Shown here piece after piece: positions 19,623 to 28,488 of a DNA stretch of 44,905 nucleotides (position 1 is its first letter; each line of letters begins with the position of its first letter). The stretch covers positions 1 to 44,905 of the IMG/VR virus record IMGVR_UViG_3300042198_000071. One strand, given 5' to 3'. The position numbers were made by a program, and so were the translations under genes. Origin of the DNA: a virus. A model generated the notes under the pieces. It saw only the letters and a program-made list of their open reading frames with translations. It searched no databases and was not told the origin of the DNA.

Positions 19623-22600
19623 TATCTTTCGGTGGCCCAAACAGCAGCGGCCTTGGATCACCGCCATGCTGGGACATGTAGACGATGCCTTCGATCGTCT
19701 TGACAGCCTGCCCGGTCGGAAGATGGAACAGGATGCCCGAGGTCTTGGCGGCGGCCTTGAAAAGCCCCCAGTCGAGTTCGCCCTGACCGACCTGCATGAT
19801 CAGGTCGCTGGCAGCCTTGAACCCGCCAAGACCAGCAGGCCCGCTGTAGCGGTATCCTTCAAAGGCTCCAGCCAGGTCGCGGATACCGAGGAAGTTGCCC
19901 GCCATCATCGACAGATGTTCCTTGATCATGATCGACACGAACCCATCATTGTCGTCATCGTCTCCGGACGACATGAGGGCACGCGACGCAGCGACCATCG
20001 CCGCCGGCAGCGAGTAGAGCAGGATGAAGTCTCCGGCGAGCTTGGCGATGGCAGCGGGTGACCACTCGTTTCTCCGGGCCGCCGCGATGGATTCCGCCGT
20101 CGCCTGATAGGTCGCAGAGAAGTAGGCGTAGAACACGGTGAACGCCTGAAACATCCGACTGCGCTGGACGCCGGACAGGTCTTTCCGCAGGCCCGACGAC
20201 TGAGCGTCGATCACCGCCTGATCAGCCATCGCAGATGCATCTTCTTCCGACCTGTTCTTTGCACGGGCGTTCTCGTATGCGGCCAGCCACGTGGGGATAT
20301 CAATCATCAACTGCGACCGCGTCGTCATGTAGTACGCCCAGGCTTGCACGTTCTGATGCCAGTCGTTGCCGCGGACCTGATTCAAGACCTCGCTGGCTTC
20401 TCGGATCTGGGTGGTGGCGCGGTTTTTCATAAAGCTCGACCGGGCCTGAATGAACTCGAACACCGACTCAGCGCGGCTCGGATCATGGAACGCCCGGACC
20501 ACAGCCCGATTGAACGCCTTGACGCCGACACGCCGCATCGACTGGCCGACGCCAGTAACCTGCATCACGGCGGTAGACGCGCTGAAACCGGTCGTGGCGA
20601 TGCTGACGCCGTTGCGGACCCACCTGAGGAACTTGTCCGCACCGCTGTCGGCAAGATCGGCAATCGCCACATCCTGAATGAGCGTGCGCATCTCCCGGAG
20701 CACCTTCGGTCCCATATGATCCTGAATCAACGTGGCGAACCGATCGTTCCTCAGCAGCTTGTTGAAGTCCATCACGGCTTCGCGGTGCGTCAGGTCGTGA
20801 ATGACCTGTGCGACATGCGTGCTCACCACATCCAGCGACAGCAGAAGCGGCTTGCCCAGGCCCTCGCCACGCTCCTTTACGTGGTTCTTCTTCGTGCTTG
20901 CGCTCGTCGCCCGGCCGAGGTAGTAGAGCTTGGCCAGCGACTGCTCGTTGAGCTGACCTGCTTTGGGCGACCGATCAGAGTCATAGGCGATCGGGAAGTA
21001 CCCGCCGGCCAGCTTGCCGAACTTCGTCACGATCTCGGCGGCCTCCACCTTTTCGGGTGGCACACCCTTGACGCGGGTTTCAAGGGCCGCGATCTCCGGC
21101 CAATACTCGTTGATCATGTCGAAGATGCCTTGAACCAGTCCCCAGTCCGACTCGTCCAGCGTGTCGAGGACGGCCTGAACCTGCGCCTCGTCCCACCCTT
21201 CGCCGGACATCAGGCGTTCGCGGTTGCCCTCGTTGCCCCAGTTCAGGGCCACGCACAGCCTGGACTCAAGGTTCAGCGACCGCTTGATCTGCTCGACGTA
21301 GACCTTTTTGCCGAGGCTTTCAGACTTGCCCCACGCATCGAACAGGCTCTTGATCTTGTCCGCCGCCAACTGCTTCATCTCAACTTCCTTGTCCGCCGCC
21401 TCGTTGAGCGGACGCACAAGCAGTTGCCACAGCACGCCGCCGTCCTCGTCGCCGTCCATCTGGCGAGCCCACGACGACAGTTTCCGATGCGCCGCAAGGA
21501 ACCCTTCGACGCCGTCGATGACTTTGTCCAGCTTCGTCCGCTCGGAGGCGATATTGACCTGACGCCGTTTGGGAACGTTCTCGCGGATCGATGCCTCGGC
21601 CTTTGTCAGGGCCTCGTCCAGGTCCCGCAGTTCCTTCTGCTTGAGCAGGGTGTTCTTGAGATCGGCCAGATGCTCAAGCTGCTTGGCGGCCAGATAGACG
21701 GCCTCCAGCTTCTCCAGCGGCATTTCACGCCAGTTCTCGCGGTCGGCTTCATCGAGCAGCCGCTCGTCGATGTCGAATTGGAAGTCGTCGCCCTGCTGCT
21801 CCTTCTGGCGTTCGATCCACTTCCGCAGGCCCTCGCGCTTGTCGAGCTGCTTGAGTGTGACCGTGGCGAACTCGTACCGCCGCATCAAGCCGTCGATCTG
21901 TTCGAGGTAGTCACCCTTGGCCTTGCCGATTTTCTGCCGAACCGACGCCGTCTCGAACCGGCGCATGAACTTGGCGTACTTCTTGGCCGCGTCCCGGGCC
22001 TCGACCGCCGCCCGGTACAACTCGTGGTTGAGCAGTTCCTTCTGCTTCTGTTTGAACGCCTCCTCCAAGTCGCCAGACAGCATCGCTTCCACCGCCGCCT
22101 TGGACGCCCGAGCCTGAGCCCGCAGGTACAGGCCAGGCTTGATGTCCCGGACCTTCTGGCCGGCCACGATGCCCATAGCCTGACCACGGATGGCCATCAG
22201 GTTCGGCACACGCAGAGGCCCGCCAGCGACCTTGCGGACCACGTTGCGGAACACCGACTGCCGACGTTCGAACAAATGCTTGAGTTCCAGCATCAGCACC
22301 TTGGACCGCTTTTCGCCGTGGACGGCCTTCTGAGCCGCTTCGGAGATGGAACCATCCATGGCCGGGTCCGGGTACTTCTCCAGCATCCTGCGGTCAACCT
22401 CCGCCCGGATTGCCGCTTCCATCGGGACAGTGCGAATCAGCGTCTCCACCAGCACGTCACCGCTGGCGAAGCCGAACAGCTCGGCGGCGACATCCACGTC
22501 AACGCCGCCGGTGGCCGAGTAAATGTAGGGTCCGCCATGGCTGGGATTGCGAGGACCGGGGAGCTTCTTGAGGATGTGTTCGCCATACCGCTCGACCAGA

Positions 22601-25600
22601 GACGCCTTGGACAGCTTCACCGGGTTGCCTGGGACAGGGTTGCCGTCAGGCAGCTTGCCGTGCTGGAGATGAGCCAGAGCGACGTACTCGGGAATCGGGT
22701 AGAACTCGGGCTCGACATCCTGACGAATCTTCGCCTTCTCTTCTTTCCACCACTTCTTCCGCTCACGCGCGATCGAGTGCATCACCTGCTGCTGGACCTC
22801 CTCCTCAGCAGCCAAGCGAGCATCGGCCACAGCTTCCGTGTACGCCGCAAACTGCTGGTCGGTCATGCCTGCGGCGGCAGCCGACTCGAACACCGGAGCC
22901 ACGCCAGCTTCTGTTTCGGCAGCGTCGATCTCCTCCTGTGTGGCGACCATGCGGTCCATGACGGCCCGAACCTCGTCGGAGATGTTCGCACGGCGGCCAG
23001 CCATGGAACGATAGATCGCCAGCAGCCACACGCGAAACGCAGCAAACGCCCGGCGCAGCGACGACGACGGGGCGTCGCCATTGAGCAGGTAGTTCTCGAA
23101 CGTCTCAGCCCACTTTTCATGGTGCTTGACGGTGATCTCGTCCCTGCTCTTGACCTCCAGAAACTCCAGGATCGTCTGCCAGTCAGCCTTCACGTCCTCA
23201 GTCGCCGCCGCGTCTTGAGCGAGATCAGCAAACACCTCAAGGAACATATGCCCCGACTCGTGCAGGAACGTCGAAAGATCGGCGTTCTCCGTGAACCGGA
23301 TCGTCATCTTGCGATCTTCGCCCCAGCGGATGGAGCCACGCTTTTCGTCGTTGGGGGCGGATTGAAACATCACCCCCTCCGCCGCCTTCTCCTCGTTCAC
23401 CTTCAGCGAGCCGCGATCGAACGGAACCTGCTCCAGCGCGTCGAGCGGAACGCTGATATCTTCACCCACCAAGTTCCCGTTCTCGACCGAAAACGGGCGG
23501 CCGTAGATCGTCATCTCGTGGCCGTGGAACAGCCTCTTTGACTCGATCATGTCGAGCGGGGCTTCCTGATCTTTGCGGCTGACGGCGTTGCGGTAGAGCC
23601 ACGCGTACATCAGCATGTCGGGCGGGGTAGACGAATCACGCAGCCACTCGTCGACGCGGTCCTCAAGCCGCTGCCCCTCGCCTTTGATCGCTTCCTCGAT
23701 GGCGGCTTCGTAGGTTCGGCCCCACCTGCCACGCTGATCCTCGGCTGCATCGTTGTTGACGCCGATGCCAAGGGCGCGAATCCTGGACTTCTGCTCCGTC
23801 GTCAAGCCCTCGAACTCGTCCGCGGAGATCGTGAGCGTATCGCTCTCCAGCGTGTTGTCGTAGTTGTCTCTGCCGTAATCGAGCATCAGCACTTCCATCG
23901 CCTCACGCGCCGACAGTTGGAAGTACGGGTTGTCCTTCAACCACTCGCGGACGGCCTTGCGGCTGTAGGTCTTGACCGCAGGCTGAATCTTGGGGTTGCT
24001 GTCCTCCAGCACTTCATCAAACTGATCGTACTGGCTCTTTGCCCGCTCCTGAATGTCCCGGACGAAACGCGGGGCGTACCGCTCCAACAAGTCCTTTGCA
24101 GACATCCCGACCCGAGACGCCATCGCATTGAAGCCGCGCTCCAGCAACAATGCGTACTGTTCAGCCGTGCCCGCATTGAAGCCTGACTCCACAAGCTGAG
24201 CTACCACGCCCTTGCGGATATCCGCCGCCAAATCATCTTCCGCACCAGACTTCGCCTGCTGGCCCTGCTGGGCTTCGGCTTGGGCCTCCACCCACGCCTT
24301 AGCCTCGCGCGGCGTCATCATGTCGTGAGACAGCCGCAGGTCATCCGCCAGCCCACGGTGAGCGTCCGTCGCCGCGATCTTGGCGGCGTAGGCTCCGGTC
24401 GGGATTACCAGATCATGCCCTGCCTCGACCGCCTGATCGTAAGCCGCCCCGTCGCCAAGCACCTCCTCAGCAACCTTGCGCGGGTCCTGCCCAACCGACT
24501 GGAAATACTCGGTCCATGCCTGAGCCGGGATGTAGACATTCTCAACCGGCCCGTCCTTCGTCAGATCGTTCACCAGCGACTGCATCCGATCCGGGAGCCG
24601 CTGCTGGACCTTGGACTTGGCGACCGTGCTGGACAGGGCCTCGAAGAACGACTGCTGCCGCTGAGCGTTGACAGCCTCGTACCGGCCCGCCAGAGCCGCG
24701 TTGAGGGTCGCACCGCCGGCGGGAACCATGGCGAACGCAACGAACTGCTGCATGAACTCGTCAGCCGTCGTGAACTCGTAGGTGTCGTCCAGCGTCGTGG
24801 CGTAGCGGACGGCCTTGGCGACCTCCTCTTCGCCAATTTCGGCCAGCACGCCGTTCCAGCCCGACGCCTGCCCCAGCTTCGACGTGAAACGGGCGAAGGT
24901 GCTGGTCGGGTTCTGCCGCAGCCACCGAACCGCCGCCCATGTCTTGAGAGCCGCGACCTTGTCGGCCAGCGGAATCTTCGAGATGCCCTTCTGGATCAGC
25001 CCACCCGCCGACCGCTCGGTCCAGACCTCGATCGTGTTCCCGAGCCCGGCCTTGGCCAGAGCCTCGACGAACCCATCGCCGGGGTCAAGGATCGTCCGTT
25101 GGATCGTGCCGTCGTCCATCACTTCCGCGCCGACCGCCGGTGTCATGCGGCTGATGACCTCACCCACCGCCCTGGGAGCAAGAGCGACTTGGGCCTGTAC
25201 CGCGGCACCGCCAGCCGCGCCTACCATCGCCGCCGCACGCCGCCCCATGGTGATGCCGATCCGGCGACCGGCCACCTTGCTCATCCAGTCCGTGAGGAAC
25301 GCAATGGAGCCATTCGTCACGCCCTTGCGTGCCGCTGTGTAGATGCCGCCCGTCAGGGCCAACTCGCCAGCAAACGCCGGGAGCTGGACGACGATGTCGG
25401 CCACGCCGCCCATGAACGTCGAGCCACGCCGGACATCGTTGTCGAACTGGAGCAGGAGCTTCAAGTCAGCCGGCGTCTCCTCCCCGGCTGAAAACCGCGT
25501 CATGGCCCCGTACAGGTCAAACGCCGCCTGAGCCTCTGGAGCCGCAGCGAGGAACGGCGCCAGCTTCTCGGGGGTTTCAGCCAACTGGACAATCGTTTCC

Positions 25601-26265
25601 GCGACACCCTTGGGGTCGGACGGGAGGTAAATCTTGCTTCTATCCTCGCCTTCGGCGACCCACTGTTCCGTCGCCTTCTGCTCCTCCTGTGTAACCGGCA
25701 GTGACCCTTGAGGCCCGAACTGTGTCGCCATCCGCAGGAACGACACGAGCCGGGACACGGGCTTGCGGAAATTGATCGGAGCCGAATCACGCTCGACCGT
25801 CATGCCGGACTCAGTCGCCATTCGCCGCAGGCTGTCACGGACCTCGGGCGAAAACATGCCATCACCCAGCGAGGCGTCGGCAATCTCTTCATCGGTGACA
25901 GTGATCTTGGCCAGCTCCTCGAGCGCGTCGAGATCGTCTTTGGCGATGCCGAAGTTGTCTTTGACCTGGAGCCAGTTCCCCAGCTTCGGCGACCGCTCGT
26001 AGAGCCCAGCCATGTCCCGCATGTAGACTTGACGCTCGACCTCCGGGAGATTCCGCTCCACCACGTCCGCAGGCAAACCGCTCCTCTTGGCCAGATTGAT
26101 AGCCTTGGCCCGCTGGTCTGGGTTGATCCCCGCCGACAGGTAGGCCGACGCATTGAACCGCACGCGGGCCGCCTGCTCCTGCCGGTCCAGCAGGGCCTCG
26201 TACTCGTTGACTTCGGGCGTAGCGGGCATGCCGCTGACGATGTTGTCGTACTCGTTATTGGGCAT
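19618..26265 (-). CDS. Giant polyvalent internal virion / DNA-ejection protein, 2215 aa
   Basis: Very large for a podovirus internal protein (T7 gp16 is about 1300). Residues about 285-360 hold hydrophobic Ala/Gly-rich stretches (DIVVQLPAFAGELALTGG, VGAAGGAAVQAQVALAP) that may enter membranes. Near residue 1000 is a zinc-protease-like FLHESGHMFLEV (HExGH). Long charged coiled coils fill about 1150-1650. The C-terminal part (about 1850-2200) resembles the terminal domain of large phage polyvalent proteins, with a membrane-like GDFILLYSLPAAMVAASRAL. It is last in the virion operon after the gp15-like and gp14-like genes, the position of T7 gp16. Probably ejected with DNA. Confidence 0.8.
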   Translation of the reverse strand: MPNNEYDNIVSGMPATPEVNEYEALLDRQEQAARVRFNASAYLSAGINPDQRAKAINLAKRSGLPADVVERNLPEVERQVYMRDMAGLYERSPKLGNWLQVKDNFGIAKDDLDALEELAKITVTDEEIADASLGDGMFSPEVRDSLRRMATESGMTVERDSAPINFRKPVSRLVSFLRMATQFGPQGSLPVTQEEQKATEQWVAEGEDRSKIYLPSDPKGVAETIVQLAETPEKLAPFLAAAPEAQAAFDLYGAMTRFSAGEETPADLKLLLQFDNDVRRGSTFMGGVADIVVQLPAFAGELALTGGIYTAARKGVTNGSIAFLTDWMSKVAGRRIGITMGRRAAAMVGAAGGAAVQAQVALAPRAVGEVISRMTPAVGAEVMDDGTIQRTILDPGDGFVEALAKAGLGNTIEVWTERSAGGLIQKGISKIPLADKVAALKTWAAVRWLRQNPTSTFARFTSKLGQASGWNGVLAEIGEEEVAKAVRYATTLDDTYEFTTADEFMQQFVAFAMVPAGGATLNAALAGRYEAVNAQRQQSFFEALSSTVAKSKVQQRLPDRMQSLVNDLTKDGPVENVYIPAQAWTEYFQSVGQDPRKVAEEVLGDGAAYDQAVEAGHDLVIPTGAYAAKIAATDAHRGLADDLRLSHDMMTPREAKAWVEAQAEAQQGQQAKSGAEDDLAADIRKGVVAQLVESGFNAGTAEQYALLLERGFNAMASRVGMSAKDLLERYAPRFVRDIQERAKSQYDQFDEVLEDSNPKIQPAVKTYSRKAVREWLKDNPYFQLSAREAMEVLMLDYGRDNYDNTLESDTLTISADEFEGLTTEQKSRIRALGIGVNNDAAEDQRGRWGRTYEAAIEEAIKGEGQRLEDRVDEWLRDSSTPPDMLMYAWLYRNAVSRKDQEAPLDMIESKRLFHGHEMTIYGRPFSVENGNLVGEDISVPLDALEQVPFDRGSLKVNEEKAAEGVMFQSAPNDEKRGSIRWGEDRKMTIRFTENADLSTFLHESGHMFLEVFADLAQDAAATEDVKADWQTILEFLEVKSRDEITVKHHEKWAETFENYLLNGDAPSSSLRRAFAAFRVWLLAIYRSMAGRRANISDEVRAVMDRMVATQEEIDAAETEAGVAPVFESAAAAGMTDQQFAAYTEAVADARLAAEEEVQQQVMHSIARERKKWWKEEKAKIRQDVEPEFYPIPEYVALAHLQHGKLPDGNPVPGNPVKLSKASLVERYGEHILKKLPGPRNPSHGGPYIYSATGGVDVDVAAELFGFASGDVLVETLIRTVPMEAAIRAEVDRRMLEKYPDPAMDGSISEAAQKAVHGEKRSKVLMLELKHLFERRQSVFRNVVRKVAGGPLRVPNLMAIRGQAMGIVAGQKVRDIKPGLYLRAQARASKAAVEAMLSGDLEEAFKQKQKELLNHELYRAAVEARDAAKKYAKFMRRFETASVRQKIGKAKGDYLEQIDGLMRRYEFATVTLKQLDKREGLRKWIERQKEQQGDDFQFDIDERLLDEADRENWREMPLEKLEAVYLAAKQLEHLADLKNTLLKQKELRDLDEALTKAEASIRENVPKRRQVNIASERTKLDKVIDGVEGFLAAHRKLSSWARQMDGDEDGGVLWQLLVRPLNEAADKEVEMKQLAADKIKSLFDAWGKSESLGKKVYVEQIKRSLNLESRLCVALNWGNEGNRERLMSGEGWDEAQVQAVLDTLDESDWGLVQGIFDMINEYWPEIAALETRVKGVPPEKVEAAEIVTKFGKLAGGYFPIAYDSDRSPKAGQLNEQSLAKLYYLGRATSASTKKNHVKERGEGLGKPLLLSLDVVSTHVAQVIHDLTHREAVMDFNKLLRNDRFATLIQDHMGPKVLREMRTLIQDVAIADLADSGADKFLRWVRNGVSIATTGFSASTAVMQVTGVGQSMRRVGVKAFNRAVVRAFHDPSRAESVFEFIQARSSFMKNRATTQIREASEVLNQVRGNDWHQNVQAWAYYMTTRSQLMIDIPTWLAAYENARAKNRSEEDASAMADQAVIDAQSSGLRKDLSGVQRSRMFQAFTVFYAYFSATYQATAESIAAARRNEWSPAAIAKLAGDFILLYSLPAAMVAASRALMSSGDDDDNDGFVSIMIKEHLSMMAGNFLGIRDLAGAFEGYRYSGPAGLGGFKAASDLIMQVGQGELDWGLFKAAAKTSGILFHLPTGQAVKTIEGIVYMSQHGGDPRPLLFGPPKDK

Positions 26266-27982
26266 TTTGGCTCAGTTTAAGTCGATAGACGACCAGAATG
26301 TTGGACTCGTTCACGGGTCTGCCTTTGGACCTCAAGGCCTTGACAATCTCCGCGCGGTCCTTCGCGGGCACGTCGGACGGCTCGACCTCGAACGCGAACT
26401 TCTCGGTGTCCGGGTTGAGGAAGTCCAGACCGAGGAACGTCTCTTTGATCCGATTCTTGATCAGCAGGCGGTCGGCGATGGCTTGCACCTCCAGAGGGGA
26501 TGCTTCCCGGCCCTCGCTCAATTGGAACTGCGCGACCTCATTGTCAAGCGATCGACGGAACAGGAGCACCTGCTTGTACTGATCCTCGTCGTCGTCGAGC
26601 TTGACCGCCGGATCGAGGCCCACGGCAGCCAATGCATCGTTCGCAACTTGATCAGACGTTCGGATACCCGCCAGCAACTTCTCGGCCTTCTCGCCGCCCC
26701 GACCATTGACAGCCTGCTGACGCATCGACTGCTGCATGTCGTACAACTGCCGGAACTCGGCGGCGGGCAGATTGTGACGCTCCAGCAGCAGGTCGCGCCG
26801 CAGGAACTCCGCCTGAGTCTCAGGGTTGATCGCCTGCATCCGGATCGCGTCGTACCTCGCCCAGGTCGCATCATCCATCACCGGCTCTTTGCGTTCACGC
26901 AGCTGCTCGGCACGGCGCTCCAGTGCCTCTTGCTGATCAGGGGCAAGCTGGGTCCACCCTGCCCGCTGGATTCGATCGACCTGACCGCCGGCGTTCTCAA
27001 GCTGACGCCACGCACTGTTGAACAGCTCCTGATTCTGATCGGCCTCCACGCGCCGCTTTTCAGCCCATCGCTGCTTGATCTCGGTGATGGCGATGTCCCG
27101 GACCTTGGGATCCGAAACATCCTGACGCACACGGTTGACCGCATCGGACTCGCTGGCGGTCAGAGCCATCAGGCCATCGGCGATGCGCTGGCCACGCCCC
27201 AGGGCTCCGACCTGCTCGATCTTCGCCTCCATGTCGGCCAGCTTGTCGCCGGGGATCAGGCCCTTGTTAGCGTCAAAGTACGCCTTCGCTTGCTCGTCCT
27301 TCCCGTTGGCAATCATCCGTTCGATAATACCCACATGCGTCACCCCACTAGCCTTCTCGACGGCAGCCTTGACGACAGCCGGGTCTTGACCTTCCAACGA
27401 CTTCACGATCGCCGCCGTCTGGTTCGACAACTCGAGCCGGACGCGGTCAGGGTCGTCATAGTTGGCGATGGCCGCAGCAGCCGAGTTCTCAATCTGAGCC
27501 GTCGTCATCGCCTTTTCGTAGGCGACTGTTTCCCCGGCAACATGAGACTCCACACGGCGGGCCATCTCCATCCGGAACCTGGTCGCACGCTGGTTGAACG
27601 CCTGCCGCTGGTACTCGTTGGCCAGACCTGCGGCAATCTCGGACACCTGCTTGTCGTAGTCGGCGTAGACCGACTGAGCCGCACCGATCGCGTTCTTGCC
27701 ACGCTGAGCCAGCAGGCCCGCCTTGGCGTCGAAAATCCGCGTCTGCTCGAACTGGTACAGTCCGTTCGTCGCTTCGTCCACCATGGCCGCGTTGGCGCGT
27801 GCCGTGGCCTCGTCAGCCCGATCACGCTCAGTCATGGCGATCCGAGATATGGCGTCCGTCGCCTGACCCAGCCCGCGAGCAACGGCCCCGGTGTCGCGCG
27901 GAGCCGCAGACTCCGGCAGGTATGGCGTGCCCAAGCCCTGCTGTTGAACCTTCTGGCCGCCATAGGTGGGGACGGTGGGCAT
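26255..27982 (-). CDS. Internal virion protein, T7 gp15-like by position, 575 aa
   Basis: Mostly long alpha helix (ARANAAMVDEATNGLYQFEQ, then RQAFNQRATRFRMEMARRVE). The N-terminus is short and unstructured (PTVPTYGGQKVQQQGLGTPY). This build (helical, no catalytic motif) and the place between the gp14-like and giant proteins match podovirus core/ejection proteins. The start at 27982 follows GGGGGT; the open frame upstream has no such site. The end overlaps the next gene by 11 bases. Confidence 0.8.
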   Translation of the reverse strand: MPTVPTYGGQKVQQQGLGTPYLPESAAPRDTGAVARGLGQATDAISRIAMTERDRADEATARANAAMVDEATNGLYQFEQTRIFDAKAGLLAQRGKNAIGAAQSVYADYDKQVSEIAAGLANEYQRQAFNQRATRFRMEMARRVESHVAGETVAYEKAMTTAQIENSAAAAIANYDDPDRVRLELSNQTAAIVKSLEGQDPAVVKAAVEKASGVTHVGIIERMIANGKDEQAKAYFDANKGLIPGDKLADMEAKIEQVGALGRGQRIADGLMALTASESDAVNRVRQDVSDPKVRDIAITEIKQRWAEKRRVEADQNQELFNSAWRQLENAGGQVDRIQRAGWTQLAPDQQEALERRAEQLRERKEPVMDDATWARYDAIRMQAINPETQAEFLRRDLLLERHNLPAAEFRQLYDMQQSMRQQAVNGRGGEKAEKLLAGIRTSDQVANDALAAVGLDPAVKLDDDEDQYKQVLLFRRSLDNEVAQFQLSEGREASPLEVQAIADRLLIKNRIKETFLGLDFLNPDTEKFAFEVEPSDVPAKDRAEIVKALRSKGRPVNESNILVVYRLKLSQNAQ

Positions 27983-27983
27983 G

Positions 27984-28469
27984 TTATTTGACCCCCTTCG
28001 CCGGACCCATGTAGTACCGCAGCATCGCTGCGTTCGACGCACCGCCGAGGATCGTGCCGAACGCGCCTTGGACGCCCTCGCTTGCCGCAGCCTGACCCTG
28101 CATCTTGAAGCCGGACGCCTGAGCCTGGTATCCGAACGCTTCACGCGCGGCGTTGTTGCGGATCGTCACCGCGTCCAAAGCCCCCATCTTCGCCGTGTCC
28201 ATCTGGACTTCCAGCGCCGACCCGTCGTTGACGTCCACACCCTGGCCAGCGAATGCCGCACGCTGGGCCCCGATCATGCCACGAACACTCTGCCGCTGGC
28301 GATACTCCGCCTCCTTGCCACGGACGATCGCGTCGTCGGCCTGCATGGTGGCGACTTTGGCGTTGTACTTGGCGAGCTTCTTGGCGTTCGATCCGTTGAA
28401 AATCGACCCCATCGCACCAGAAGCGGTGCTGGCCGCAGACATGCCCATGATGGCTGATTCAACACCCAT
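27984..28469 (-). CDS. Internal virion protein, T7 gp14-like, 161 aa
   Basis: The pattern ATMQADDAIVRGKEAEYRQR, then IGAQRAAFAGQGVDVNDGSA and DAVTIRNNAAREAFGYQAQA, is the recognised gp14-like core protein signature of many podoviruses. The N-terminal 40 residues are small and hydrophobic (MGMSAASTASGAMGSIF), fitting a membrane-active ejection protein. The start at 28469 has GGAG seven bases upstream. It ends one base before the next start. Confidence 0.85.
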   Translation of the reverse strand: MGVESAIMGMSAASTASGAMGSIFNGSNAKKLAKYNAKVATMQADDAIVRGKEAEYRQRQSVRGMIGAQRAAFAGQGVDVNDGSALEVQMDTAKMGALDAVTIRNNAAREAFGYQAQASGFKMQGQAAASEGVQGAFGTILGGASNAAMLRYYMGPAKGVK

Positions 28470-28488
28470 GGTCAGCTCCTCGACCTGT

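Noticed and set aside
20344-23541. 1065-codon open frame on the plus strand
   Set aside because: It lies fully antisense to the 2215-aa core protein gene. Long antisense frames are common in GC-rich DNA, its composition (Leu/Arg/His/Gln-rich) is not protein-like, and no ribosome site or domain is visible.
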